Assembly (NCBI RefSeq): GCF_041296385.1
Contig: NW_027184085.1
Coordinates: 59,244,109 to 59,308,108 of the forward strand
Direction: 5' to 3'
DNA from: Aphelocoma coerulescens
Taxonomy: Eukaryota > Chordata > Aves > Passeriformes > Corvidae
DNA length: 64,000 nt
Shown: one piece after another, positions 49,959-62,130 of the stretch
Position numbering within the stretch: position 1 is the first letter of the stretch
Layout of the letters: each line of letters begins with the position of its first letter
Position numbers and translations under genes: made by a program
The notes under the pieces: generated by a model
Seen by the model: the letters and a program-made list of their open reading frames with translations, nothing else
The model's database searches: none
Told to the model about the DNA's origin: nothing

Positions 49959-51046
49959 GGAAAGTAGATCCAGAAAACTACAGGTCTTCCAGTCTGACCT
50001 CAGTGCCAAGGAAGGCAATGGAGGAGATCATCTTGAGGGTCATCATGTATCATGACCATGTGATCTGGCTCAACCGACATGGTTTTATGAAAAGCAGGTC
50101 CTGCTTGACTAACCTGGTCTTCTGTGACAAGCTAACCTGCTTGTTGGATAAGGGAAAGGCTGTAGATATGTCTACCTGGCTTCATCAACGTCTTTGCCAC
50201 TCTCTCACTGTCATTTTCCTGGAGAAACTGGCTGTTCATGGTTTGGATGGGTGCATTGCTGGCTGAGTTAAAGACCTGTTGGATGGCTGGGCTCAGAGTG
50301 TGTGATGAATGGAGTTAAATCCAACTTGCGTCCAGTCACAAGTGGTGTTCCCCAGGGCTCAGGGTTGGGGACAGTCCTGTTTAATATTTTTATCAATGAT
50401 TTGGATGAGAGGATTGAGTGTCCTCTTGGAAGGCCAATGGCATCTTAGCCTGTATCAGCAACAGTATGGCCAGCAGGACCAGGGCAGTGACCTGTACTGG
50501 GCACTGGTGAGGCTGTGCCTTCAGTTCTGTGTCCTGTTCTGATCCCCTCAAGAAAGGAAAGACACTGAGGTGCTGCAGAATGACCAGAGAAGGACAACGG
50601 AGCCGGTGAAGGGTCTGGAGCACAGGTCCTGTGAGGAGTGGCTGAAGGAATTGGAGTTATTTAGCCTGGAGAAAAAGAGGCTCAGGGGAGACCTTATCAC
50701 TCTCATCAAACTACCTGAAAGGAGGGTGTAGCTAGGTGGGTGGTCAGCATCTTCTCCCGAGTTAAAATTCGTAGGAGAAGTGGAAATGATGTCAAGTTGT
50801 GCCAGGGGAGGTTTAGGTTAGATACTAGGAAAACTTTCTTCACTGAAAGGATTGTCAAGCACTGGAATAGGTTGCTTGAGAAGTGGTTGAATCGCCATCC
50901 TTGGAAGAGTTCAAAAGGCTGTAGATGTGACACCTGGGGAGACATGGTTTAGGTGGTGAACAGAGTGGTGCTAGCTTAATGATTGAACGTGATGTTCTTA
51001 GAGGTCTTTCCCAACCTCAATGATTCTATGTTTCCATGATTCCATA
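49959..51046 (+). mobile_element. CR1 fragment, RT to 3' end, right of nested LTR
   Basis: This continues the CR1 split at 49297. Frame 50003-50266 contains HGFMKSRSCLTN, an RT core block. Frame 50740-50952 contains FRLDTRKTFFTERIVKHWNRL, near the ORF2 C-terminus. The copy ends with 'gaggtctttcccaacc' and an imperfect 'gattctatg' repeat, the CR1 3' signature. Frame breaks separate the blocks, and some RT sequence between about 50420 and 50450 seems deleted. Confidence 0.85.
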
Positions 51047-54000
51047 AAACAGAAAACAATTTTCCCTTCAGGTTTCCAGAAAACAAAAGCTGAGGGCAAA
51101 TAAAAATTTCATAAGCAGTACAAGTTTATCTGAAACTAGTGAGGGAGATAATAGAACACCATCTCCTCAGCATTCCATACTAAAACCAAAGCAAACTGCA
51201 TGTTTGCAAGCCATGCAAAGTAGGCAACAGTGGTTTTATACATACAAACTGCTTATTGTAGAGTAAGAAGCCATTGCATCTTGGTTGAGCCATAGAAATT
51301 GCCTATGTACCTACTTTAAATTTTCAGTAAACACTAAATAATTCAAATCAGATTAACCCCAAAAGAGGAATTAGTATTTTTTCTTAGTCAGTTGTTATTC
51401 ATGCTGACTTTCAGGGTTCTGCAGATGAGCTCTGGAAAATTCTTTACATTAAAATCAGAAAGCTGCCTTTTTCCAATAAAAGGATATCAAGGCAGAGACA
51501 ACTTGGAAAATTATGGTACATTTTAATGTAATGGGGAAATGATTGCTACAACATCCAGTTTTTTTCCACAGTATGTTGCAGCCAAAACTCAAAAACACTG
51601 GAAGCTCAACAGGATTGTTTGAGACATGATCTTTCATTAAAGGGTGTGCTAAACTGCATCAGGAGTTGGTAAGATTACATCTGAGATGTTATTTAAATTC
51701 TGTGAATATTTTCAGCAGATAAAGACACTGTTATATTGTATTTCACTAAGACACAGTAGGTAAATGACATCAGGTCCTACAGCTCTCTCATTAATCATGA
51801 GAAGCTGTGATCAGATTATTGGGTTTTTGAATCACACTTTCTGCAGGGTGTTTCCATATAATTTCAGATGACTGCACAGAACACAGGTGTGCAGGAGACT
51901 TGTGTAGTGGGGTGTAAGTGATGGATTAGATTCAAGTTTTTTATGAAGCTATCTTAGAGGTCTGGATTGACAGAAAGTCAGGGAAGAGTTTTCCTCTGTG
52001 TTTGATGCCCATTTGCAGAGCAAGTTGTGGATAGGCTGCTGAACAAGCTGCTGACCTCTCTCCTGACTTCCAGAAACTGCCCTGGTGGGAGATAATTCAT
52101 ATCTGCAATACATCTGCAGCATACATTGTGAAGTAACTGTTATTTTCCACACCATTTATTCATTCTTTTTCTGCCTTTCCTTCATGTACACTCACATTAC
52201 TCTTTCCTTGTTGTCTATGGCTCCATATTAACGCAATCTCCCTTGGCCAAATGAGTGAAAAAAACATCTGAAATTTACTGTGTTGATTGCAAAAGCCGGG
52301 ATGCAGATAAAAAACTCTCAGAGGGGGTCTTAATTTTTCATCATTTGGCTGCATTTGGACTAGGGTAAGTGTCATGAGTCCTTTTGGACTGTGTCCTCAT
52401 TGGTAATCATTTTAAAGTAGCAATGAGGTTTTGAAACAGATTTCCCAATATTTCAACCCTACCATGTGTTGCTTTAGCACACACAGACTGAACTTGTTCC
52501 ACAGGAAATTTTTTAGAGAGTTTAGCATCATTGTGATTTTCCTATCAAAACACAGGTATTAAGACATCTCTAAAAAGTTAACAGCTCTTACTTCTATCTC
52601 ATGGTTATCAGAGAAGTGCCAAACAGAAGAAAGTTGTGGCGGACACAGCAGCCTATATTCACAACCTTAAAATGATTAACAAAGCATTTGGCATTAAACT
52701 CTACAAGCAGTCAAAACTAGCGTGGGATAGATGTGCATGACAGAAGGCAACCATAATCTCTCCTATTGTGATTTTGAGACCTTTTAGTTCTTCAGATGAG
52801 CTCTGCAGAAGCTGTTCTCAGCTGGGATGGTTCTAGATGGTATCTACTGATGTTGTCTATCAAATCTTAGCCCACTTAAAGAGGCTCTGACTTTGACTTC
52901 TTAGAGAAGGCAACCCAAGCTGTGACCATATAAAACTTTATTTCCTTTCCAAAGGGCAAATAAATAGGTCAACATAGTAGCTGTTTACAAGGTAATCTCT
53001 TACATAATTTTTCTTGTCATAACAGCATGGTTTTGCCCTAGAAAGGATGTCTAAGATATATTTTATCAAGTTTAAAAGTGTTTTATGTACATTATGGTGA
53101 CAGCACATTATAATTGCTTCAGGGCTTTTCAAAACTGCTACAGAAAATACTTCACTTGATTAATATTTTGCTGAAAATGTCCCTTCCAGTAAGGTAGGTC
53201 CACTGGCACAACACAAATACAGATATTCTATAGAGGTAGGCATGAGGTACATAGGAACATAAGCAGAGGGGAACTTTCACTTGTTATCAGTATCTTGTCA
53301 ACTACTTGGAATAACAAGATACCCTGTTACATGGTGATCTCCTTTCCATTTCCGACTTATAAAATTATAGACTATCATTTTTCTTTGAACACACATAAAC
53401 TGTAAAAGAGAGATAAAAATTAACTGAAAAGAACTTACAGGCAATATGTAAAAAGGTAACACATAACTGGTTTCTACATCATCAGAAATGGACCAAATTT
53501 TCATCATGAAGGTATTTCAAAATATACCAATTTCTGCATCTAGGATTTTTTTTTTTTTTTAATTGGGAATAAACCCCAAGAACTAAAGTCAAAGACAAGG
53601 TGATTTCTTTGGTTTTGATGAGAACTCCATTGAAAAGCACTTACTTTTTACTATTTGTTATTGATTATAGAGTTCTTTTAGGGGCAATCTGGAGACAAGA
53701 AAATTACAGGCAGGGTAGTAGATTGCTTTTGCAGTAAACTGTTTGATGTACTCCTGGTTTTAAATGAGAAAATATCCTCTAATTCAAATATAGCTACTTT
53801 CCCAGGTTTATCACTTTATATGTGCTCTTTTGGGGACTTGCATATTTGTATAAATCACCCAAGGCAGCATTACCAATTTTATAGAGAAAGATCAAATATT
53901 AATAACACAGTTGATGAGATCCTGATGCTCCCTTAGGAGTCTCACAGTATCCAAGGAAGACATTCAGGATCCAAATAAGTTACTAACCATAAAGGTTGCC

Positions 54001-57000
54001 TATTGAGAAGCTATTTAAGTAATTACATAATTTAACAAAATCAAAGCAAAATATTTTTTTCTCACAAATAATGGAAAACATTAAGGTCTGCAGGGTGTAT
54101 AGGTCTGCTTAACCCTCTCACAATATGATTGTGGTAATTAGAATATCTTATTAAAATTAATTCCCCTCCAGATCTCCCACAGAAATTCTCCAGGCAATAA
54201 CTATAGTCTTGCCAAAGCAAATTCTTAAATTATATCATTCTCTGTTGGGCAATCCCCTACAGATATTATTTGATCAGTATTGAAGACTCCTACAAATGAA
54301 AGGGAAATATGTTAATATTTTAAAGCTCATTAGATTCAGAAATCAGTCAAATCAGTTTCTCACTTGTTTCTCAAACACCCCCTTCAGATTCTGGCATGCT
54401 TTCCCAATGTTACTTATCTCCCATGGTATATTGAGTTTTACAGATTTGCTTTTTTTTTAATTTCCAGCTTTTCAGTATTTATTTTATTACTCTTTCTGAT
54501 ATGTAGACATTTCATTTTGGCTCATTTCACTTGTCTGTAATGGATATTTTCCTGCTGCTCCATCTGTCATCTCCAGAGGTCATTAATGTAACAGTCCCTG
54601 TTACCATATTTTCCAAGCCAAAATCTATTAACAAAATGTAAATGAATGGTATAAATACAACCCATACTCACAAGTACCCTGTGCTACTTGGATAATAGAA
54701 TGAACCAGCAGTTGTCACCTAAGGACCATTCCATGGCCAGAGGGTATTTCCCAACCCTTGTTAAGTACTCTTCATTCCCTGTTCTTTCTAGAAGCTCAGT
54801 TTTACAAGAGGAAGGAGACAAAACACAAATAAGCTCCAAATAAACATTTTCCATCCATCCACCCTTTTTTCTGGTTCTCTAACATACATTTTAACATACA
54901 TTTAATTGTCCTCCAACTGTTCACATTTTTTCCACACTATAATGTCTTTCACTCTAGTACCAATAACTGTCAGCAGCAACACACTGATTTTTGTCCAGCT
55001 TAAAATCAATACATGCTCTGTTGCTTTTCAGGCTGATTACCTTTGTAATCTTGTCCGGTGGCCCACAGAGAACTCATCTCACCTTGCTACTACCTACACC
55101 CTCCCTGTCCGTGCTGTGTCAGCTTCAGCAAATGCTTCAAAATTGCCTAATCCCTTAGAATATTTCTTTTTTTCTTTTTCGTAAGGAGGTGGAAATTATT
55201 TTAGATTGCACTGCACAATATCTTTTTCCCATGTAAAATTCAACCTCAAACTCAACCTTTCTCCTTTCTATAGTGAGTTGTCTTCTTGCAGCCTTTTGGT
55301 ATGTCACCTTCATCAATGTCTTCTTCCAGAAACTTCTGTTTGCACTTTTCACTGGGAAATTAATTTCTTTGTTGACGTTTAATTCTGAATCTTGCAAAAC
55401 TAAATATTTCAAATTGTGTTACTTCCTTGTGAAGACTATCATGAAATCAGCTCAGGTACAAGGACAGATTTATTTCTCTCCTGCCTTTTCCCACCTTCTC
55501 TGCACACTCCAGCTTGCCAATTCCTTTCCTTTAAGGAATTAGCCTTGAGCTTTGTACTTAAACCAGTGATTGAACACAATCTTGGTGGCAAATATTTCTA
55601 CGTGTACATGGAGGCATTGTGAATGTTTTGGTTAGATATTTTGGGGAAGATGTGGTCAATGCTCTTTATGGCTATATCTTAATACACACACACACAGCAC
55701 AAATACCACCTCCAAGGAACACTGAGGCAGTAAATTCTATTCACACTCAAAACAATACAAGCTGCATGTAATTTCAGTTGCTAACCAGAGTTTCCATGGT
55801 ACAACTGGAGAAGAATCTTTACAACCCAACCTGTAACTGTACTTGAAGATTGCTTAAAAACAGTAGAATGATGAGCATTCTTTTTTGTATGTTTTTACTT
55901 TGAGGCCACAGAAGATCAATAACTATACTAGCAAATATTACTTTTCATATTGGGGTTGTATCAGTGCAATTTCAGTGGATTCATTTGTTTGGCCTAAAGT
56001 TTATTCATTGTTTATATAATGTTTTAAGGCAGCGAATGGAAATTATGGGACAGAAACCTGTCTTGCCCAGACACAATGAATAATGAAAATATACTGTTAC
56101 CCAAATTACTCTCATCATCATATGAGGCAGTGACTTCATACAGACAATGAGAAGCACTGCTATCAGTGAGAAGCCAACTTTTATTTCAGTGCAAAAAGCA
56201 CATATCAATTGAAGCAAACACTTTGAATCCCAGCAAACTGGGCTGGAAATTTCATAGGATTCATTTTGTTCAGTATGTCTGATTTTCTGGAACTTGAAGT
56301 GGAATGCAAAGAACTTATGCTCTCCTAATATGCTTTAACATTTTCAGTTTCATGCCTTCAAAATTAAAAAAAAAAAAAAAAAGAAGGCAAAATAAAGCAT
56401 TGAAAGTCCCTGGCTAGGATGATATCTAGGGCTAAGATACCTACTAGTAGGAGCAAGCTGGCTTCCTATTCTTATCATCTGGTGCAATATCTTACAGTTT
56501 GCTATAAACCATCTCTGTTGATCTTTTTTCCCACTTCTGATTCTGACTGCACCCATGTTACTTGCCAGCTCTCTGTTCACAAATTTTACATGAACAGTCA
56601 GAAAAGATCAAGTCACAGTGGCAAAAGGGAAAGCCAGCATCACCAGAGTACCTCTCACCTCTTGCCTTTTTCAGTGATAAACTGAAATCGACTGCCCTAC
56701 TTGCCTGCAGTACAACAGGAGAGAGTTCATAGTGAAGTCCCTTAATGGGTCAGACCATTAGAGTGCACAACTCAGCGCATTCAGGCATGCATCTCTCAAA
56801 GTAATTGCATCCAATCAAATAACAAGGTCACTATAGACTCTAAATCATTTAGGCTTGTTAAAATGCCACTGCTAAGGCTCTTTGTGCCATTTTCAGGGTG
56901 TAGCTGCTTCATGCTGTGATATGCTCTAGAAATAAAACCAGAAGGAGGATAAATATAAAATTTCCTTTGCATGTTTGTAAATAAATATAAGCTGTTTTCC

Positions 57001-58980
57001 TAGCAGTTGTTCTATTTCACCTATATCACATGTCTTTTTTCTTAAAGTGAACAGTGTTGGTCTAGGGGGACTTTTTTTTGGTGGGTTTTTGTTTGATTGC
57101 TTCTTTCTTCTTTCTGTTGTGGTTCTGTTCAGACAGCTGCAGCTCTGAGTAGCTGCCAAGGGAGATGGTTACATGCATATGAAACACACAATGCATTCTC
57201 TGCAGATGCAGGACTCTGACCTACTCTCTTCCTCTAAAACACTTCAGCTACCTCCAAGGATCAGCAGGTTTACACTCCCCATATCCCCAGAGCAGATCAA
57301 GTTGTTGAAATCTTTCTGTGATTAAATGAAAATGCATGCTATTATATTCACAACTTAGTTTTTCAGCAATAAGTACTCCCCAGTGAATAAATCCATCTCA
57401 TCCTCCTCTTGCCTTCTACAGCCACATGCCTGCACCTCTGACCAGGTCATGTCAGGTAGCACAAGCAGTGAACAGTGACATTGAGCAGAGATAAACTCCA
57501 TTACCTTCTCAGCGATCTTCTGCATTTACTGTAGGCAAGGATTCAAGTGCATTAGGAGAGAACAGAGGGAAGCTAACAGCTGAATGGTAAAAATGCTTCT
57601 CGCACTTTCCCCCCTTTCTCCTGCTAATTCAAAGAGCTGAAGGGACAGACACAGTTACAGTGTCTATTAGAAAACTTGCAGTTCATTAAAATGTTGCATA
57701 TTCTATTCTGTATTCTATTGCATACAAGATTACTTTAAAAAGTGCTGTCTATGTAACCTTTTTGAATAACCACTATCAAACAATAAGGAGTCATTAAAAT
57801 ATGCAAAAGTAAAAATGTGAGTCCAAATTTCTGAAAATTACAAAGGTGGCTTACCTCCCAGATTCTTTTTATTTAGCCAAAGTGATTAAGTCACTCTGCT
57901 GGTAGAAAAAGATGCAACTTTAAATTTTGTAAATCTGCATTAGTAATAATGCTCTCAAAAACAGAAATCAAAAGGGAAAAGAATATTCCTGCTGTTTAAA
58001 GTGTAGTGTTTATAATTTATTTTTTTTAAATTATGAGTTTACTCCCCAGTATTTCTACAATATATTTTTAGTATAGGGGTAGAAAGAGTAACTATGGTAC
58101 ATCTTTGACTAAGGTCTTCTCTTAGGTAAAATATAAGTCAAATTTTGCTGGTACAAGGCAATATATATCTAGTTCTGTGTATAATGAGGAACTATGTACA
58201 TGTTCATGTGTTCTTATTAAATATATATTTTTGTGGGCATATTTCAGCACATAAAAAAGAAATTTAAATGCTGCAAGACACAACAACCCTCATAAAATAT
58301 GAAAGTATCCACCTACCGCATGCATAAAGTGAAAAATCAGAGGCTAGAAATAGACATTAGTTTCAAGTCTCTCAGGCACTATTAGTAGGGAGGGGTTGAC
58401 TCTCAGCCAGAATGAGTTTTGGTTTTGTGCACAAGCTGTAAATCAAGCAGTGGTCTTTAATGTGACCATGTCCAGCTCTCTCCAAAGTTGTGAGAGCACT
58501 GGGCACTGGCCTGCCTGTTCAGTGCTGGTCTGAGGACTATTTGCAGTAAATAAAATTGGACTGTGAAACATGGGCGTGGGGGTGGCAACAAAAAAATACC
58601 AGTATTCCAAAGAACAAAAAATACCTCGCCCAAAAAAGCCACTGTAGAAAGGAAATTAATATATTTAAGAAAAGGCAAAGCCATCAATATATTAGCTGCT
58701 GGGAGGGCACCTGAGGGCTCCTCCTGTGTTAGACTCTGATTTAATAAGCGCTAAACATGATTTTGCATCCCTGTATCTGTTGCTTTTTCCCTCCACTCCT
58801 TACCTCTTTTATCACAACCCCTTCTCTTTGTCAAATCACGAGGAAGTTCCTGTGAATTGGTAGAAGCACCAATTTGTTCAACTAGTGCAAATAATGTTCA
58901 ATGTGGACAAATTGTCTTAGAGTTCTTAGATTAATATGCATAATCGGTGAAGGCTCTTTCTCCCGACAAGTTTTCTGTCA
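51047..58980. other. Unique DNA without a recognisable gene
   Basis: I see no supported exon, RNA gene or repeat family. Simple runs include T near 53548, a short CA repeat near 55685 and 17 A at 56366-56382. Frames up to 92 codons show no domain pattern. Confidence 0.6.
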
Positions 58981-59200
58981 TGACCTTCTCACTGCAGGTT
59001 TTAGCTGCCAGACCCTCAAGCCGGAGGGAGGTGACAGTGCTCCCCCCGGAACACAGCAGTACCAAGGCTGACACGCTGTGCATCCGCAGCTGTCAGGGAT
59101 GGCTGGAGGCAGACAGCCTCCTTGGGCTGTGTGGTTGTTATGTCTCCTCCTTGCTGAGGTTTCACGTGAGCCTGCCTTGAAAATGCTGCCATAAGCAAAG
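58981..59200. other. GC-richer, CpG-bearing, exon-like patch
   Basis: This patch stands out from its AT-rich flanks in GC content and retained CpG (CCGG, ACGC, CACGTG). It is open on both strands: 77 codons on the plus strand and up to 97 on the minus. A pyrimidine tract ending in CTGCAG precedes it near 58998, like a splice acceptor for the plus strand. I do not recognise either translation. It may be an exon of a non-coding RNA, a conserved regulatory element, or an unrecognised repeat. Confidence 0.35.
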
Positions 59201-60484
59201 GTGATTTTCAGGATACACGGACAAAAAACACCCTCCTCAAAAAGCCCAACAAACTCCCACTGTGACTCCATGTTATCATCCCAGATTGTTTGACCCAGAT
59301 TGGTCTTTTGTAATAAATATGACGGTTATGACTCACACTTTATCTAAGGTTCTGAGATGACTTAACATACATCAAATAAATCATGCAGCTGTTATTAGGC
59401 ACAACATGTAGCTGGGTATGCTATGGTGCATCAGCTAAAGCACAGGTAAAATAGAATTTTTGGTTTTTTTTCAAATTCAGAAATTTTAAGACCAGAAAAA
59501 ATCATTATACCATCTGTCTGCTTATCCAGTACGTTTCATGTGATTCCCACTCAACAGAATCCATTACAGTTTTTTGTAACAAGGAGTAAGTTCACATGGT
59601 TACAAATGCTAGCTCGTTTGAAGAAGCCATCATACCCCCAGTTAGCATACCAATCCTAGTCCATCTCAACACCTCAGGCTTGCCGCTTTGCAGCACATTT
59701 GCAATGAATTGGTCTGAATTCAGGATTGGTTTCTATGTCATTACAGCTTCCAGCCAAAAGCTCATAATTTCTTTAAATATCCTATGTCTCACACCTGCAA
59801 TCATATGCATAAGTCCAACAACACATTTTCCAGAAAGGAATAACTCCTCACTCAATTATAGAGAATCCCTCAGTTTCATTGGTAGATTATTTTACTGGAT
59901 TATCAGCATCTTTTAAAAATGTTCTGTATTAGTCATTTGAATGTGACTGGCTCTCGCAGCAATTCACTCTTATTATGCACTTCACAGGTAGTTTAAAGAG
60001 CTCTTTAGTTTCAGTTAGTTTGTCCCCCTAAAGCACTTGCATGCCATAATCAAGCTGTCTTTTCACTGATATGATGAGATAAATTGATTAAGCTCTGTAT
60101 GTTTATCACCAAGAAACAAAGTCCTCTTGCTCTAGAGGGTGATTATTTGCCTTCTCTGATTTTCCACCTATTTTTAAAGCTATGGGGAAAAATTTTCTAC
60201 ATAATATTCATGGACAGTGATGTCATATTTCACTCCTAGAGACTTATATGCCTTCTTATTTTTTATGATTCTTTATTTTCCTGCTTATATATGTAAATAT
60301 CACCTCAGAATTTAAGTCATAGAAGTTCATGCAAAGTTATTTGTCTCCTAAAACCTTTAATTCTTCCAGAAAACTGCTTTCAAGAATATACATGACCATT
60401 CTGTATAACATAGAGGTATGTTTTTTTCCCCTAGATATTGTCTCTTGGAGTTCGCTGAAATTATTTTGTTCTAATAATCTCAAT
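59201..60484. other. Unique AT-rich DNA
   Basis: No gene or repeat is recognised. A 106-codon plus-strand frame at 59596-59916 lies in AT-rich sequence and resembles no protein I know. Confidence 0.55.
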
Positions 60485-60985
60485 GTCCTCTGCTGATCTG
60501 GCTTGATTTTATCGATCTCTCTCTGATATTGGGGGTCACAAACTGTGTGCTGTGTCTCAGTGTGGACTAGTGAGTGCCAAATCAGTGGAGAAAATCCTGT
60601 CCCTTAATTGACTGGCTAGTTCATACAGCCCAGGATACAGCTGGCCTTCAGAGCTGCCAGAGCACACTGCTGGTTTCTGCTCAGCTCCCTGCCCACCTGG
60701 ATCCCCAAGTCCTTTTGCAAGAGCTCCTCCCAACCAAGCAGTCTGCTGGAGTCCTCCCTCTCAGGGGCAGGACTTCCATTTGTCCCTGTTGAATTCCAGA
60801 AGACTTTCACCAGTTCAAGCTTGACATGAGTACAGTCCCTCTGCTCCTCCAGGTGACATAATCACAGTCAGGACATATCCTGCTACAGACCTCTGCAATA
60901 GTCCCCTTGACACCGGCATTAACCAAAATCCTCTGAGTCCAAAATCCAGCCAGTGTTTCCTCCATGTGGTAGTGCATGCATGCAG
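60485..60985 (-). mobile_element. CR1 fragment, minus strand
   Basis: On the minus strand the order matches CR1 RT. The plus-strand blocks 'cccaggatacagctggcctt' near 60629 and 'gcacactgctgg' near 60662 are the complement of the well-known CR1 segment before the C-terminal RT region. It is diverged and has no intact frame. The edges are approximate. Confidence 0.65.
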
Positions 60986-61339
60986 ACAATAAAATTCTTC
61001 CTTGGATTTGAGAGTACAGTGTGAGAGACAGTCAAAATCTTTGCTAAAACTGAGGGATATGGTACCAACTGCTCCCTCTCATCCACAAATCATCCTGTCA
61101 CATTATCTCACAAGCAATTATATTGGTGAGGCACAGCTGACCCTTGGCAGATTCAGGACAATGATTCTCAAACAGTTCTCTTTATCTGTGTGGCTAAATT
61201 TCTGTTTGAACTAATATTAGACTAATCATAACATTGTCCTAAATGATCTTCTTATTTTAATATCTACATTGAGAAACAATGGAGCCAACTATGCCCTCAA
61301 CACATTTTGAGACAAAAAACTTGGAGTGGCTGAAACATG

Positions 61340-62080
61340 AGAGGGTTTTATCACCATTCAGATAGACCTGAACAGGCAGGAAATTCATAAGAATGGGAAC
61401 CACATGAAATTAAACAAGGAGAGGTGAAAAAGTTCTGCTTCCTGGGAAGAATAACCTGGGCACCAGTAAATACAAGGAACTGATGTCTCAGGACCCAGCT
61501 CAGCTGGGAAGGGCCTGGGTGCTAGTGGGCAACAAGCTGACCATGAGAAAGCAATGCTCCCTCTCTGTAAAGAAAGCCAACAGCCTGTTGGGCCAGGGAG
61601 ATCTATCTTTTCCCTATCCAGCGCATGACATGCTGACTACAGTTCTGGGCTCCCCAGTGTAAGAAAGACATGAACTTGCTGGAGCAAGCCACATGCAGGG
61701 CCATTAAGAAGATTAAGAGACTGGAGCATCTTTCCCATAAGAGAAGAGGGCTGTGACTCTTTACCCTGCACAAGAGAAGGCTCAAGGGTATCTTAAGGAA
61801 AGGAGAATAGGAGGCTCGACATTGCCCAGAAGCACCCACTAACAGGACAGTTAAAACACATTATATCTGAACATGAGAAAATACCTTTTTCACTGTGCAG
61901 GTGATCAAACACGGACACAGATTTTCTAGAGAGGTTGTGGAGTGTTTTCTTGAAGATACTCAAAACCCAGCTGGACATGGTCCTGCACCACCTACTCTGG
62001 CTGATTCTGCTTGAGCAGAGAGGTTGGACTGGAAGAATTCAAGAAGCCACTTTAATTCTAAATTATTCTGTGATTCCTCA
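61340..62080 (+). mobile_element. CR1 fragment, plus strand, with 3' end
   Basis: Blocks such as 'aagaaagccaacagcctgtt' near 61571, 'ctggagca' near 61722 and 'ggttggactggaagaattc' near 62022 match the C-terminal RT region and 3' UTR of CR1. It ends in a decayed 'attattctgtgattcct' terminus near 62080. It faces away from the minus-strand CR1 350 bases upstream. Stops and gaps show it is inactive. Confidence 0.75.
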
Positions 62081-62110
62081 ATTTTAGCTTAAAGTTCCAC
62101 CTTTTAAATT

Positions 62111-62130
62111 AAATAAATAAATAAATAAAT
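62111..62130 (+). repeat. (AAAT)5 microsatellite
   Basis: Five perfect AAAT units lie about 30 bases past the CR1 terminus. Confidence 0.95.
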
